Shown: positions 16,180 to 24,803 of the stretch, piece after piece
Position numbering within the stretch: position 1 is the first letter of the stretch
Layout of the letters: each line of letters opens with the position of its first letter
Assembly: GCF_025938095.1 (NCBI RefSeq)
Contig: NZ_JAPCZF010000002.1
Coordinates: 868,001 to 932,000 of the forward strand
DNA from: Novosphingobium sp. JCM 18896
Lineage (GTDB): Bacteria > Pseudomonadota > Alphaproteobacteria > Sphingomonadales > Sphingomonadaceae
Direction of reading: 5' to 3'
Length of the DNA stretch: 64,000 nt
Made by a program: the position numbers and the translations under genes
The notes under the pieces: model-generated
Seen by the model: only the letters and a program-made list of their open reading frames with translations
What the model was told of the DNA's origin: nothing
Databases searched by the model: none

Positions 16180-18255
16180 CTAAGCCCCGCGGTAATGCAG
16201 CGCCAGGATCGTCAGGTCGTCGCTCGGCTCGGTCGGGTGCTCGAAGCCGCGCACCGCCGCGACCAGGCTCTGCACCATGGCCTCGGGCGCGTTGCCGTCA
16301 CGCGCACCCAGGTTCTTCATCACGCCGTCGAGGCCGAACAGCGCGCCCTCGGCATCCTGCCCCTCGGTCACGCCATCGGTCAGCAGGACCAGCGCATCGC
16401 CAGGGGCGAGGAACAGGGCCTCCTCGGGATAGGAGAAGGGCACGACGCAGAACGGCGGCCCGCCCTGCATCGGGATCGAGCGCGGCGGGCGGCCGGGCTT
16501 GAGCAGGATCGGGTTCTCGTGCCCGGCATTGACCATGGTCAGCTCGCCCGTCGCGCAATTGGCCAGGACCACGAGCATGGTCACGCCCATCGCTGGGTCG
16601 GCGTCGCGCATCAGTTCGAGGTTCAGCGTGTTGACCGCATGGGCGAGGCTGCCGCGCTCGCGCACCAGCACGCTCTTCGCCAGGCTCTTCGACAGCGCCA
16701 TGTAGAGCGCGGCGGGAACGCCCTTGCCCGTGACGTCGCCGACGAAGAACAGCAGGTGGTCGGCATCGATGCGGATCGCGTCGTAGAAGTCGCCGCCGAC
16801 CGAATGGGCGGGTTCGAGCACCGCCGCCGCGTCCATGCGCGGATCGAGCCCGGCCAGCCGGTCGCGCGTCGGCACCATGCCGAGCTGGATCGACCGCGCG
16901 GCCTGCAACTCGCCCTCCTGCACGGCCGAGGTGACGCGCTGCTCGATGAGTTCCTGCGCGAGCTGGCGGCGTTCGGCGCGGTTGCGCAGCGCGACGAGGG
17001 TGCCGAGTGCGAGCGCTGCGGAAATGCCGATCATCGCGGGTCGCAGCGGATCGAACAGCAGCCCGCCGTAGTCGAACAGCAGCCAGGACTGCAGCGGTAG
17101 CAGGACCCCGACTGCGCCTGCGACCAGCCACGGCCAGCGTCGCCGGAGACTTCCCGCGAGGCCGATCAGCAGGGCCAGTGCCAAGCCTAGCGCCCACTCG
17201 GTCCCGGCGAGCCAGGCGGGGCGAGCCAGCCAGCCGCCGCTGAGCAGCGCCTCGACCGCCTGGGCTTGGACGAAGACGCCGTAGCCCTCGGTCTCGAGCG
17301 GCGTCGCGACGAGATCGGCGATGCCTTCGGCGCCGAGGCCGATCAGGACGATCTTGCCGCGAAAGGCGTCGGCGGGCACGGCCTTGGCGAGTACCCGCGC
17401 TGCCGAATGGCGCGCGCTGTCGGGAAAGTGGCCGAAGCGGAGCTGGACCTGGCCGGCCTGGTCGACGGGAATGCGCCGCTTGCCGATCAGCGCCGTGTCG
17501 CCGTGCCAGGCGAGTTGCGGGACGTCCTGCGCGATCCGCGCGAGCTCAGCGGCCATGCCCGGCATTGGCCGCGCGCCGGCGAGCACGGTGAAAGGCACGC
17601 GGCGGACGACGCCGTCGTCGTCGGGCGGGCCGTTGAGCATGGCATGGCCGAGTGAGACGTCGTCGAGCTCGGTGATCGAGGTGAGGACGTGGCTATGGCG
17701 CGGCGTGGCCGGCGGCGGGCGACCCTGGACCTCGGGATCGACGAAGACCGCCTTGGGATCGCTGCCGTCGCCGTCGATGCCCAGCCGGCCGAGCACGGCC
17801 GGCGCCGTGCCGAGCACTTGCGCGAAGCTCGCGTCCATCGAGGGGAGCGCGTCGATCGCCGCGGCGGCCTGCGGGTCGATCTCGGGATAGAGCGCGACGA
17901 AACGATCGGGGTTGAGCCGGTCGGCCTCGGCGAAGATCATGTCGAAGCCGATCGCCTTGGGCTGCTGCGCCGCGATCGTCTCGGTCAGTCGCGCGAGATA
18001 ATAGCGCGGCCAGGGCCAGGGGCCGACTGCAGCCAGGCTCTCGCGGTCGATCAGCACGACTGCGACCTTGTTTGCGTCGATCTTCCGCGGCGCAAGCACC
18101 TGCCACTCGTCGAACAGCGCGCGGCGCACGGGCGGCGCGATCCACAGGCTCAGCAGCGCGCCGATCAGGGCGCCGGCCCCCGCCACCAGCCAGACCAGTC
18201 GGCGCAGCGGGCGGCGCGGAAGCGGGGGATCAGACCTCGACGGTGAGGCCGTCAT
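16180..18255 (-). CDS. CHASE2-domain SpoIIE/RsbU-type serine phosphatase
   Basis: 691 residues from ATG 18255; a GTG at 18261 is an alternative. One N-terminal span, a periplasmic CHASE2 domain (about 40-325, with VVLIDRESL and PWPWPRYYLA), three spans (about 345-425), a short coil (AERRQLAQELIEQRV), then a PP2C-like SpoIIE domain. Phosphatase motifs are HSVGGDFYD, FFVGDVTGKGVPAALYM, VNAGHENP and VLLTDGVTEGQD. It would remove phosphate from a STAS protein in response to an envelope signal. It overlaps the end of the MBL gene by about 26 nt and ends the STAS-MBL-phosphatase operon. Confidence 0.9.
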   Translation of the reverse strand: MTASPSRSDPPLPRRPLRRLVWLVAGAGALIGALLSLWIAPPVRRALFDEWQVLAPRKIDANKVAVVLIDRESLAAVGPWPWPRYYLARLTETIAAQQPKAIGFDMIFAEADRLNPDRFVALYPEIDPQAAAAIDALPSMDASFAQVLGTAPAVLGRLGIDGDGSDPKAVFVDPEVQGRPPPATPRHSHVLTSITELDDVSLGHAMLNGPPDDDGVVRRVPFTVLAGARPMPGMAAELARIAQDVPQLAWHGDTALIGKRRIPVDQAGQVQLRFGHFPDSARHSAARVLAKAVPADAFRGKIVLIGLGAEGIADLVATPLETEGYGVFVQAQAVEALLSGGWLARPAWLAGTEWALGLALALLIGLAGSLRRRWPWLVAGAVGVLLPLQSWLLFDYGGLLFDPLRPAMIGISAALALGTLVALRNRAERRQLAQELIEQRVTSAVQEGELQAARSIQLGMVPTRDRLAGLDPRMDAAAVLEPAHSVGGDFYDAIRIDADHLLFFVGDVTGKGVPAALYMALSKSLAKSVLVRERGSLAHAVNTLNLELMRDADPAMGVTMLVVLANCATGELTMVNAGHENPILLKPGRPPRSIPMQGGPPFCVVPFSYPEEALFLAPGDALVLLTDGVTEGQDAEGALFGLDGVMKNLGARDGNAPEAMVQSLVAAVRGFEHPTEPSDDLTILALHYRGA

Positions 18256-19189
18256 AGGCACAGATCACCGCGAGCGGCGCCGCCTCGCGGGTCAGCTCCT
18301 CGTAGCGGATGCTTTCCTGGTGCATGCGCTGGATGTCGGCGTCGCTGTAGGTCGGTTCGTGATGGAACAGCGCTAGCCGCTTGGCCTGCGCCTGGTGGCA
18401 CAGGTCGATCGCGACGACATTGCTCGAATGGCCCCAGTCCTCCTTCATCGAGGCGGAATCGGCCAGCGAATACATCGTGTCGCAGATGACGAGATCGCAA
18501 TCGCCGAAGAAGGCGACGAAGGCCGCTTCCTGGTCCATGCGATCGACCTTGTGCTCGCTGTCGGTGCTGTAGACCACCGACTTCCCGGCGGCGTCGGTGA
18601 AGCGGTAGCCGTAGCTCTTGTGCGAGTGGTTCTGCTCGATGAGCTCCACCGTCACTGCGCCGATCGCATAGGGCTTGCCCGTCTCGAGCGTGACGAAGCT
18701 GATCTGCGCACGCAGCCAGTCGAAGGCGACGGGGAAGGAGATTTCCTCCTGCTGGCGGCGCAGCGCGAGCTCGGCATCGGCATGGCCCGAATGGATGACG
18801 ATCTTCGTTTCGGGATCGAACACCGGCACGAAGAAGGGGAAGCCCATGATGTGGTCCCAATGGAAGTGGGACATGAACAGGTGGTAGACGCGCGCGTGGC
18901 CGCGGGCGCAGCGGGCCATGGCGTCGAGCCCGAACTCGCGCGCGCCGCTGCCGAGGTCGCAGAGGATGAATTCGTCACCGGCCTCGATCTCGACGCAGCT
19001 GGTGGCGCCGCCATAGGTGCCGCCGACCGCGAATTCGAGCTCGTCGTCGGCGAAGGTGCGCGCCTCGTCGAGGTCGGCGAAGCGGCGTCCGTCGGCGGCG
19101 ACGAGCGCGGTCGCGATCTTGTCGCGGATGGCCGCGGCCTTCTGCGCCACCGGCAGCGAACCTCGCGTACCCCAGAACCGGACCTTCAT
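18230..19189 (-). CDS. MBL-fold metallohydrolase
   Basis: 319 residues. ATG 19189 is preceded by a strong AGGAGGGGGG, which decides the start. It is a cytosolic metallo-beta-lactamase fold with HFHWDH as the main metal motif (near 118-123), CDLGSGAREFG before it, and later YSTDSEHK and ALFHHEPTYSD for further ligands. The closest general type is a phosphodiesterase-like or signal-linked MBL protein. Located between a STAS and a SpoIIE phosphatase gene, it is probably part of that signalling unit. The substrate is unknown. Confidence 0.82.
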   Translation of the reverse strand: MKVRFWGTRGSLPVAQKAAAIRDKIATALVAADGRRFADLDEARTFADDELEFAVGGTYGGATSCVEIEAGDEFILCDLGSGAREFGLDAMARCARGHARVYHLFMSHFHWDHIMGFPFFVPVFDPETKIVIHSGHADAELALRRQQEEISFPVAFDWLRAQISFVTLETGKPYAIGAVTVELIEQNHSHKSYGYRFTDAAGKSVVYSTDSEHKVDRMDQEAAFVAFFGDCDLVICDTMYSLADSASMKEDWGHSSNVVAIDLCHQAQAKRLALFHHEPTYSDADIQRMHQESIRYEELTREAAPLAVICAYDGLTVEV

Positions 19190-19237
19190 CCCCCCTCCTG
19201 ACTGCATTTGTCCGCCTGCGAGTGCCCCTCTTGCGGT

Positions 19238-19585
19238 TCAGATGCCATCGATGTCGTCGAAGACCTGGAAAACCTTGTCGTAGCGACTGATCGCGAGGAT
19301 CTCGCGCATGATCTGGTTGGGCCGCGCGAGGACGATGGTGATGCCGCTGTCGGCCGACTGGCGCTGCGCCAGGGTCAGGCCGCGGAGACCCCGCGAGGAC
19401 ATGTATTCGATTTCGGCGAGATCGATCGCCAGACGCTTGTGCCCATCGCTCGCGGCCTTGGCGATCTCTTCGGCCAGACGCTCGGCGAATTCGGTGGCGG
19501 TGGTCTCGTCGACGCGGCCGATCGGAGCGATCAGGCGCAGGCCCTCGCGCGTTTCGACCGTCCAGTCCAGAGTGCCCTGCGTCAT
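19238..19585 (-). CDS. STAS-domain anti-anti-sigma factor-like protein
   Basis: 115 residues, a single STAS domain. The phosphorylation site is in EIEYMSSRGLRGL (Ser63 or Ser64), and VFQVFDDIDGI closes the fold. It would switch partners with an RsbW-type kinase, freeing or blocking a target depending on phosphorylation. It is the first gene of a minus-strand operon with the MBL protein and the CHASE2 phosphatase. Confidence 0.85.
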   Translation of the reverse strand: MTQGTLDWTVETREGLRLIAPIGRVDETTATEFAERLAEEIAKAASDGHKRLAIDLAEIEYMSSRGLRGLTLAQRQSADSGITIVLARPNQIMREILAISRYDKVFQVFDDIDGI

Positions 19586-19785
19586 GCCGCAAGGTTAAGC
19601 GATAGCCGGGGAATTGGAAAGCATCGGCTTCGGTTCGTCGCAGGTCCGGGGTCATGTCCTCAAGTTCTGCCGAACGGCACAGCGGAAATGCGGTGAGCCG
19701 TGGCGCTGCGCATTGACGGCACAGGCATTTTGTTACGGATTCGTGATGGGATGAGTGGGTTTCCACATGCGAGGGGTCGCGGGTC

Positions 19786-20145
19786 ATGAATCAGGATAGA
19801 TCGTCGAAAAGCAGGGACGGAGGGCTGGCCGATCATCGCGATCTGGCGCTGTTCGTGGCGACCTTGTTCGAGCGGCTCGGCGGCCGCCTCGAGATCGATC
19901 GCCACGGGCGTCGGCATGCGCGCCGGCTCGACCGGTCGCACCTGCGCCGCGGGCCGGTTCCGCAGCTCGCCGATGCCACCTCGTCCGAACGCTTCGTCTC
20001 GGTCGAGGAATGGCAGGGCGCGGTCAAGCTCGCCGAATATTGGCTGGCGCGGCTGGGCGAGGCCGATCGGGAATATGTGTTCACCCTGCTCGGACGCACC
20101 GAACTCGATCCGCCGCATCGCTTCGATTTCCGCGAACGGCTCTAG
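19786..20145 (+). CDS. Small protein of unknown function
   Basis: 119 residues from ATG 19786. It is charged, with many Arg, Asp and Glu, no signal peptide and no membrane span. Segments LALFVATLFERLGGRLEID and AVKLAEYWLARLGEADREYVFTLLGR suggest two helices. No family was recognised. It stands alone between the STAS operon (divergent) and a receiver protein. The 200 nt upstream show no clear motif. Confidence 0.55.
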   Translation: MNQDRSSKSRDGGLADHRDLALFVATLFERLGGRLEIDRHGRRHARRLDRSHLRRGPVPQLADATSSERFVSVEEWQGAVKLAEYWLARLGEADREYVFTLLGRTELDPPHRFDFRERL

Positions 20146-20258
20146 CCGCCGGGGCGATAGGCACCGATCTCGTGGCTTTTTCTGTGGCGAGGCAACACAG
20201 GTTAATGTGACTTGTGCACACGGCCTCTAAGTCGACGCAAAACGGGCGCGGGAATGAA

Positions 20259-20639
20259 ATGACCTATACCAACGTCAGCGTATTGCAGGGCTTGCGGATC
20301 CTCGTGGTCGAGGACGAACCGCTGTTGGCCATGGCGCTGGTCGACGAGATCGAGGAACTGGGCGCGCGCGTGATCGGCCCCGTCGCCTCGCTCGAAGGCG
20401 CGCTCGACGTGATCGGTACGAGCGCGGTCGATGCCGCCATCCTCGACGTCGAGCTGCAGAAGAAGCTGGTCTATCCGGTCGCCGACCGGCTGGTCGAGCT
20501 CGGCGTGCCGTTCGTGCTGACCTCGGGTCACGACGCCGCGGTGCTGCCCGAACGCTATGCCGATGTCCCGCACAGCGCCAAGCCGGCGCCGGCGATCGAG
20601 ACCTTGCGGCTGCTGGCGGGGCTGATCAGCCCGCGCTGA
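20259..20639 (+). CDS. Stand-alone response-regulator receiver domain
   Basis: 126 residues from ATG 20259; upstream in-frame non-ATG starts would add an unlikely tail. It is a CheY-like domain with acidic pair Glu18-Asp19, phospho-acceptor Asp63 in AAILDVEL, Thr88 in VLTSGHD and Lys108 in HSAKPA. No output domain is present, so it works by protein contact or as a phosphate sink. Such single domains in alphaproteobacteria often pair with HWE-type histidine kinases; none is in the window. Confidence 0.87.
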   Translation: MTYTNVSVLQGLRILVVEDEPLLAMALVDEIEELGARVIGPVASLEGALDVIGTSAVDAAILDVELQKKLVYPVADRLVELGVPFVLTSGHDAAVLPERYADVPHSAKPAPAIETLRLLAGLISPR

Positions 20640-20645
20640 GGTTCC

Positions 20646-21326
20646 TCACGGCCGCAGCGGCGCTGCCTCGGGGACCGATCCGATCGAGGCGAGGATCACG
20701 TCGATCACCTTGTCGGCGAAAGCGACGATCTCTTCGTCCTCGACCTGGCGCTGCCCGCTCTCGGCGCGGTGCCAGCCCGATATAGCCGAGTGAAACAGCT
20801 GGGCGAAGAAGCCCCAGTCGATATGCGGATCGCCATAGGCGGCCATGTCGCGTTGCAACGATTCGACCGAGCGGCGGGTGATGATCTCGTCCCACTCGCG
20901 CGCGAGATCGGGGAAGGCGCGGCCGGATTCGGTCAGCAAGGTGGCGATCCGGCGGAATTCGGGCCAGCGCTGAACCTTCGCGATCGCCCGGGCATATTGG
21001 CGCAGACGCGCTTCGAGATTGGCGGGCACGGGCCGATCCTCGGCGGTCGAGCGATCGCTCAATTCCTCGAGCTGCTGCTCGAGGATCGCGCGAAACAGCG
21101 GCTCCTTGCTCTCGTAGCGTGCATAGAGCGTGCCCTTGGATACCTTCGCCGCCGCGGCGATGGCGTCCATGCTCGCCGCCTCGAAGCCCAGTTCGACGAA
21201 CAGGTCGAGCGCGGCCGCGCGGATTTCGGCGTCGATCTCCGCCACGCGCGCGGCGGTCGGCCGGCCGCGGCGGGCCGGCTTGGTCTTGCCCGCGGCCCCG
21301 GTCGTCTGTTCGGCCGGCTGCGCCAT
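20646..21326 (-). CDS. TetR-family transcriptional regulator
   Basis: 226 residues. A basic, flexible N-terminus (KTKPARRGRPTAARV) precedes a TetR helix-turn-helix (ASMDAIAAAAKVSKGTLYARYESKEPLF, about 52-80) and a helical ligand domain. It follows the GMC oxidoreductase gene by 9 nt in the same direction, so it is probably made with that operon and may control it. The palindrome at 23740-23755, repeated at 30552-30567, is a plausible target. Confidence 0.9.
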   Translation of the reverse strand: MAQPAEQTTGAAGKTKPARRGRPTAARVAEIDAEIRAAALDLFVELGFEAASMDAIAAAAKVSKGTLYARYESKEPLFRAILEQQLEELSDRSTAEDRPVPANLEARLRQYARAIAKVQRWPEFRRIATLLTESGRAFPDLAREWDEIITRRSVESLQRDMAAYGDPHIDWGFFAQLFHSAISGWHRAESGQRQVEDEEIVAFADKVIDVILASIGSVPEAAPLRP

Positions 21327-21335
21327 CGCTTGCTC

Positions 21336-23027
21336 CTAGATCGTACCCTCGCGCAGGAACTCCACGGCATGGTGGGCGGCCCGCGCGCTCAGCGCCATGT
21401 ACGTGAGCGAGGGGTTCTGGCAACCGCTCGATGCCATCGCCGCGCCGTCGGTGATGAACAGGTTCTTCACATCGTGCGCCTGGTTGAACTTGTTGAGCAC
21501 CGAGGTCTTGGGGTCCTTGCCCATGCAGGCGGTGCCCATCTCGTGGATGCCGAGGCCCGGGGTGCCGGGCTCGGTCGCTGTGCTGACGACGAAGCCGCCG
21601 GCCGCCTGGATCATCGCCTTGCCGTCGTCGAGGATCTGCTTGGCCATCTTCTGCTCGTTCGGGCCGTGCACGCAGTTCACCTCGACCAGCGGAATGCCCC
21701 ACTTGTCGACCTGGGTCGTGCTCAGCGTCACGCGGTTCTCGGGGTTGGGCAGCATTTCGCCGAAGCCCGAGATATAGGTGAACCAGGGCCCGAGCTTGCG
21801 CGTGCGCGCCTTGAGCTCGGCGCCGATGCCCGGCTGGCCGATGCCCGCGCGCCAGGACATGCGCGAGACCCCGCCCTGGTAACCGAAGCCGCGGAGGAAG
21901 CCTTCGCCGGGCTCGGTGACGTTGCGGAAGCGCGGGATATAGAGCCCGGTCGGCCGGCGGCCGTGGTAGAAGCTGTCCTTGGGGCCATTGGGCAGCAGCC
22001 CCGCCACCGACAGTGCGAAAAGGTGGTCCATCAGGTTGCGGCCGACCATGTCCGACGAGTTGGCCAGCCCGCGCGGCATGGCCTCGGATTTCGAATTGAG
22101 CAGGATCTGCGCGGTGCCGATCGTCGAGGCGTTGAGGAAGACGATCTTGGCCTCGTAGGTCTTGCGCGCCTTGGTGTTGCTGTCGATCACGCGCACGCCG
22201 CTGACCTTGCCGGTCTTGGGATCGTGGACCAGCGAATGGACGATCGCATCGGTGACGATCGTCAGGTTGCCGGTGCGATCGGCCGCCGGCAAGGTCGACG
22301 ACAGGCTCGAATGATAGGCGCCATAGGTGCAGCCGCGATCGCAGAGCGAGCGCGCCTGGCAGGTCATGCGGCCCAGTTCCTCGTGGTGCGGCTGCGCCTG
22401 CGACAGGTTGGCGGTGCGGCCGGGAATGACCTTGCGGCCTGGGAAGGCCTTCTCGATCGCGGCCTTGAACTGCAGCTCGCCGTCGTTGAGCGCGAAGGCG
22501 GGCAGGAAATCGCCGTCGGGCAGCTGCGGCAGGCCTTCCTTCGAACCGGCGACGCCGATGAACTTCTCGACATGCGAATACCACGGCGCGAGGTCGTCAT
22601 AGCGGATCGGCCAGTCCGAACCGTGGCCGTCCTTGGCATTGGCCTCGAAATCCTGCGCCGACAGGCGGTAGGACTGGCGGCCCCACATGATCGAACGGCC
22701 GCCCAGGTGATAGCCGCGGATCCAGTCGAACGGCTTGCCCTCGGGGGTGATGTAAGGGTTCTCGTCGTCCTTGACCCAATACTGCTGCGTCGCCGCGGTG
22801 ATGAAGCTCTCGCCCTGGATCTTGTAGTGGCGGGCCAGGTCCTCCTCGGGGACCATGCCGGCATTGGGCACTTCCCAGGGCTGCAGATTGTCGGTGTAGG
22901 ATTCGCCGTGCACGAGCTTGCGCCCGCGCTCGATCACGAGGACCTTGAGCCCGCGTTCGCAGAGTTCCTTGGCGGACATGCCGCCGCTCATGCCGGAGCC
23001 GACCACGATTGCATCGAACATTGTCAT
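21336..23027 (-). CDS. GMC-family FAD oxidoreductase, sugar 3-dehydrogenase type
   Basis: 563 residues. It has an FAD-binding N-terminus (VVGSGMSGGMSAKELCERGLKVLVIERG, about 8-35), GYHLGGRSIMWGRQ in the flavin-clamp region, cysteine-rich TCQARSLCDRGCTYG (about 242-256), and a C-terminal GTACMGKDP plus SGCQNPSLTYMALSARAA. With a gluconate-2-dehydrogenase subunit 3-like partner and a nearby cytochrome c it resembles membrane glucoside 3-dehydrogenases, which oxidise C3 of sugars in glycosides and pass electrons to a cytochrome. It has no own signal peptide; the partner's Tat signal would carry it out. Confidence 0.88.
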   Translation of the reverse strand: MTMFDAIVVGSGMSGGMSAKELCERGLKVLVIERGRKLVHGESYTDNLQPWEVPNAGMVPEEDLARHYKIQGESFITAATQQYWVKDDENPYITPEGKPFDWIRGYHLGGRSIMWGRQSYRLSAQDFEANAKDGHGSDWPIRYDDLAPWYSHVEKFIGVAGSKEGLPQLPDGDFLPAFALNDGELQFKAAIEKAFPGRKVIPGRTANLSQAQPHHEELGRMTCQARSLCDRGCTYGAYHSSLSSTLPAADRTGNLTIVTDAIVHSLVHDPKTGKVSGVRVIDSNTKARKTYEAKIVFLNASTIGTAQILLNSKSEAMPRGLANSSDMVGRNLMDHLFALSVAGLLPNGPKDSFYHGRRPTGLYIPRFRNVTEPGEGFLRGFGYQGGVSRMSWRAGIGQPGIGAELKARTRKLGPWFTYISGFGEMLPNPENRVTLSTTQVDKWGIPLVEVNCVHGPNEQKMAKQILDDGKAMIQAAGGFVVSTATEPGTPGLGIHEMGTACMGKDPKTSVLNKFNQAHDVKNLFITDGAAMASSGCQNPSLTYMALSARAAHHAVEFLREGTI

Positions 23028-23049
23028 TCCTTCCGTTCGTGGCCTTGGT

Positions 23050-23670
23050 TCAGAACATGCCCAACCCGCCGGTGGCGCGGGTCTCGGGGGTCACCTTCAC
23101 GGACGGCGTCCAGTCGCCGGGCGAATGCTCGTAGGTCAGCTCGGTCGTGAGCGCTTCTTCCGAATAGTAGTAGAGCACGACGATCAGCTCCTTGAGCTTG
23201 GCATAGGCGGGATCGGCCACCGAAGGTCCGGCCATCATCGCCCGCATGCCCGTCAGCTTCTCGGCGCGCGGCACTGGCTTGAGCGACGCGGCGTCGTGCG
23301 CGATGAGCAGTTCCTTGCGCTTCTCGGGCGAGAGCGCGGCGAAGGGCTGGCCTTCCTTGTCGCGGGCGACGCGGTCGATCGCGGTCAGCGCGCCGACCAG
23401 TTCGGTGCGGCGCTTGGGCGCGGCCCAGTTGACCAGGAGCGCGTCGAACTTCGCGGGTACCTTCGCATCGACCGCGCCCGGCGTTTCGGTCTTCGGAATG
23501 ATCGTATCCGCGACGGCGCTGAGCAGTGCGAACTCGGGCGCGCCGAGCGAGGGGCGTGCGCTGGCCGCCTTGGCGAAGGCTTCCGGGGTGAAGCCCGCGG
23601 TCGCGGTCACGCCGAGCAGCAGCAGTGCGCCTTCGAGCAGCGACCGCCGATCCATGCTGGTTGTCGTCAT
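23050..23670 (-). CDS. Gluconate 2-dehydrogenase subunit 3 family protein (Tat-exported)
   Basis: 206 residues from ATG 23670. The N-terminus MTTTSMDRRSLLEGALLLLG is a twin-arginine signal. The body has SAVADTIIPKTETPGAVDAKVPAKFD and LIVVLYYYSEEALTTELTYEHSPGDWTP, characteristic of the small subunit of FAD sugar dehydrogenases. It probably escorts the folded FAD subunit through the Tat pore and fixes it at the membrane. It is the first gene of the operon with the GMC and TetR genes; the operator-like palindrome lies 70 bp upstream of its start. Confidence 0.88.
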   Translation of the reverse strand: MTTTSMDRRSLLEGALLLLGVTATAGFTPEAFAKAASARPSLGAPEFALLSAVADTIIPKTETPGAVDAKVPAKFDALLVNWAAPKRRTELVGALTAIDRVARDKEGQPFAALSPEKRKELLIAHDAASLKPVPRAEKLTGMRAMMAGPSVADPAYAKLKELIVVLYYYSEEALTTELTYEHSPGDWTPSVKVTPETRATGGLGMF

Positions 23671-23739
23671 GTCTGGCCTTTCCCATCCCATGTGTTTTGC
23701 CGTGGCATAAGCCCGTGCGCAGGGGCCTACAAGAGAAAA

Positions 23740-23755
23740 CGAACGAAATCGTTCG
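23740..23755. promoter_or_regulatory. Operator-like palindrome, copy 1
   Basis: CGAACGA-AA-TCGTTCG, perfect 7-bp arms, between the divergent small-subunit and TIM-barrel genes. Its reverse complement plus flank matches the site at 30552-30567 in 20 of 21 positions. The candidate binder is the TetR or the DeoR protein of this region. Confidence 0.7.
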
Positions 23756-23831
23756 ATTAAGTGTTGCCGCGGTCCTTCCCGGGGGATATCCCTTGCGGAA
23801 ACCGCAAAAACTGCGGGTGAGGGGAAGTCTA

Positions 23832-24803
23832 ATGATCGAGGCAATCAGCCGTCGTTCGCTGCTCGCGGGCATGGCCGTGACGGGAGCCGTCGCAATGCTC
23901 GAAGGAACCGCGATCGCGGCCAAGAGGCGGACGTTCTTCGCGCGCGTCGGGCTGCCGGTGGGCCTGCAGGTCTATACCCTCGGTGACGAGGCCGGCCGCG
24001 ACATCGACGCCACTTTCGCGCAGATCGCCGCGATCGGTTACCGCGAGATCGAGTTGCCGAGCCTGTACAACCGCAAGCCCGCCGATCTGCGCGCCGCCGC
24101 CGACAAGGCCGGCCTGGCGATCTCCAGCCTGCATATCCACCCGGTGATGCGCGGCATGGGCGGGGCCGGGCTCACGCTCGGCAGCGCGCCGGCGGAGATC
24201 GCCGATGCGCTCGGCGCGCTCGGTGCCAAGCGCGCGGCCCTGCCGATCGCGCCGTTCCCCGACAATTTCCGGCCGCAGCCGGGTGAGGCGATGCAGGCGA
24301 CGATCGGCCGCACCTTCGCGGAGGCGGGCGCCGATCACTGGCGCCGCACCGCCGCCATGCTCAACGAGAAGGGCGCGGCGCTCAGGCCGCTCGGCGTGGC
24401 GCTCGGCTATCACAACCACAACATGGAATTCGCGCCGATTGGTGGCACCACGGGGTGGGATATCCTCGTGAAAGAAACCGATCCCGCCGCGGTTCATTTC
24501 GAGGTCGACGTCGGCTGGGTCGCGACCGCCGGGCTCGATCCCGCGGCGTTCCTGCGTCAGCATCGCGGCCGCGTCGCGCAACTCCACGTCAAGGACGTGG
24601 CGGCGGGCAACACGACCAACTTCGCGCTGTCGATGAAGCCGGCCGAAGTGGGCTCGGGCACGCTCGACTGGGCGAAGATCCTGCCCGCGGCCCACGATGC
24701 CGGCGTGCGCCACTTCTACGTCGAGCAGGAACCGCCCTTCGCGATCCCGCGCATCGAGGCGGCGCGCAAGGGCTACGCGTTCCTGGCGCAACTGCGCGCC
24801 TAG
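23832..24803 (+). CDS. Tat-exported TIM-barrel protein, sugar isomerase/epimerase-like
   Basis: 323 residues from ATG 23832. A twin-arginine signal (SRRSLLAGMAVTGAVAM) targets it to the periplasm, unusual for this mostly cytosolic fold. AP-endonuclease-2-like TIM-barrel features are GLQVYTLGDEAGRD, GYREIELPSLY, GYHNHNMEFAPI, HFEVDVGWVATAG, AQLHVKDVA and FYVEQEPP, giving Glu, Asp, His and Glu metal ligands. Divergent from the GMC operon across a shared operator, it may process the 3-keto product by isomerisation or elimination. Its last 4 nt overlap the convergent epimerase gene. Confidence 0.8.
   Translation: MIEAISRRSLLAGMAVTGAVAMLEGTAIAAKRRTFFARVGLPVGLQVYTLGDEAGRDIDATFAQIAAIGYREIELPSLYNRKPADLRAAADKAGLAISSLHIHPVMRGMGGAGLTLGSAPAEIADALGALGAKRAALPIAPFPDNFRPQPGEAMQATIGRTFAEAGADHWRRTAAMLNEKGAALRPLGVALGYHNHNMEFAPIGGTTGWDILVKETDPAAVHFEVDVGWVATAGLDPAAFLRQHRGRVAQLHVKDVAAGNTTNFALSMKPAEVGSGTLDWAKILPAAHDAGVRHFYVEQEPPFAIPRIEAARKGYAFLAQLRA

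Noticed and set aside
19586..19785. Search for a stress-sigma promoter between the STAS and 19786 genes
   Set aside because: No GGAAC plus CGTT pair at the right spacing was seen; nothing else notable in this 200-nt gap.
20769..23150. A 793-codon frame opposite the TetR and GMC genes
   Set aside because: Shadow of the real genes; composition is that of a reversed high-GC coding strand.
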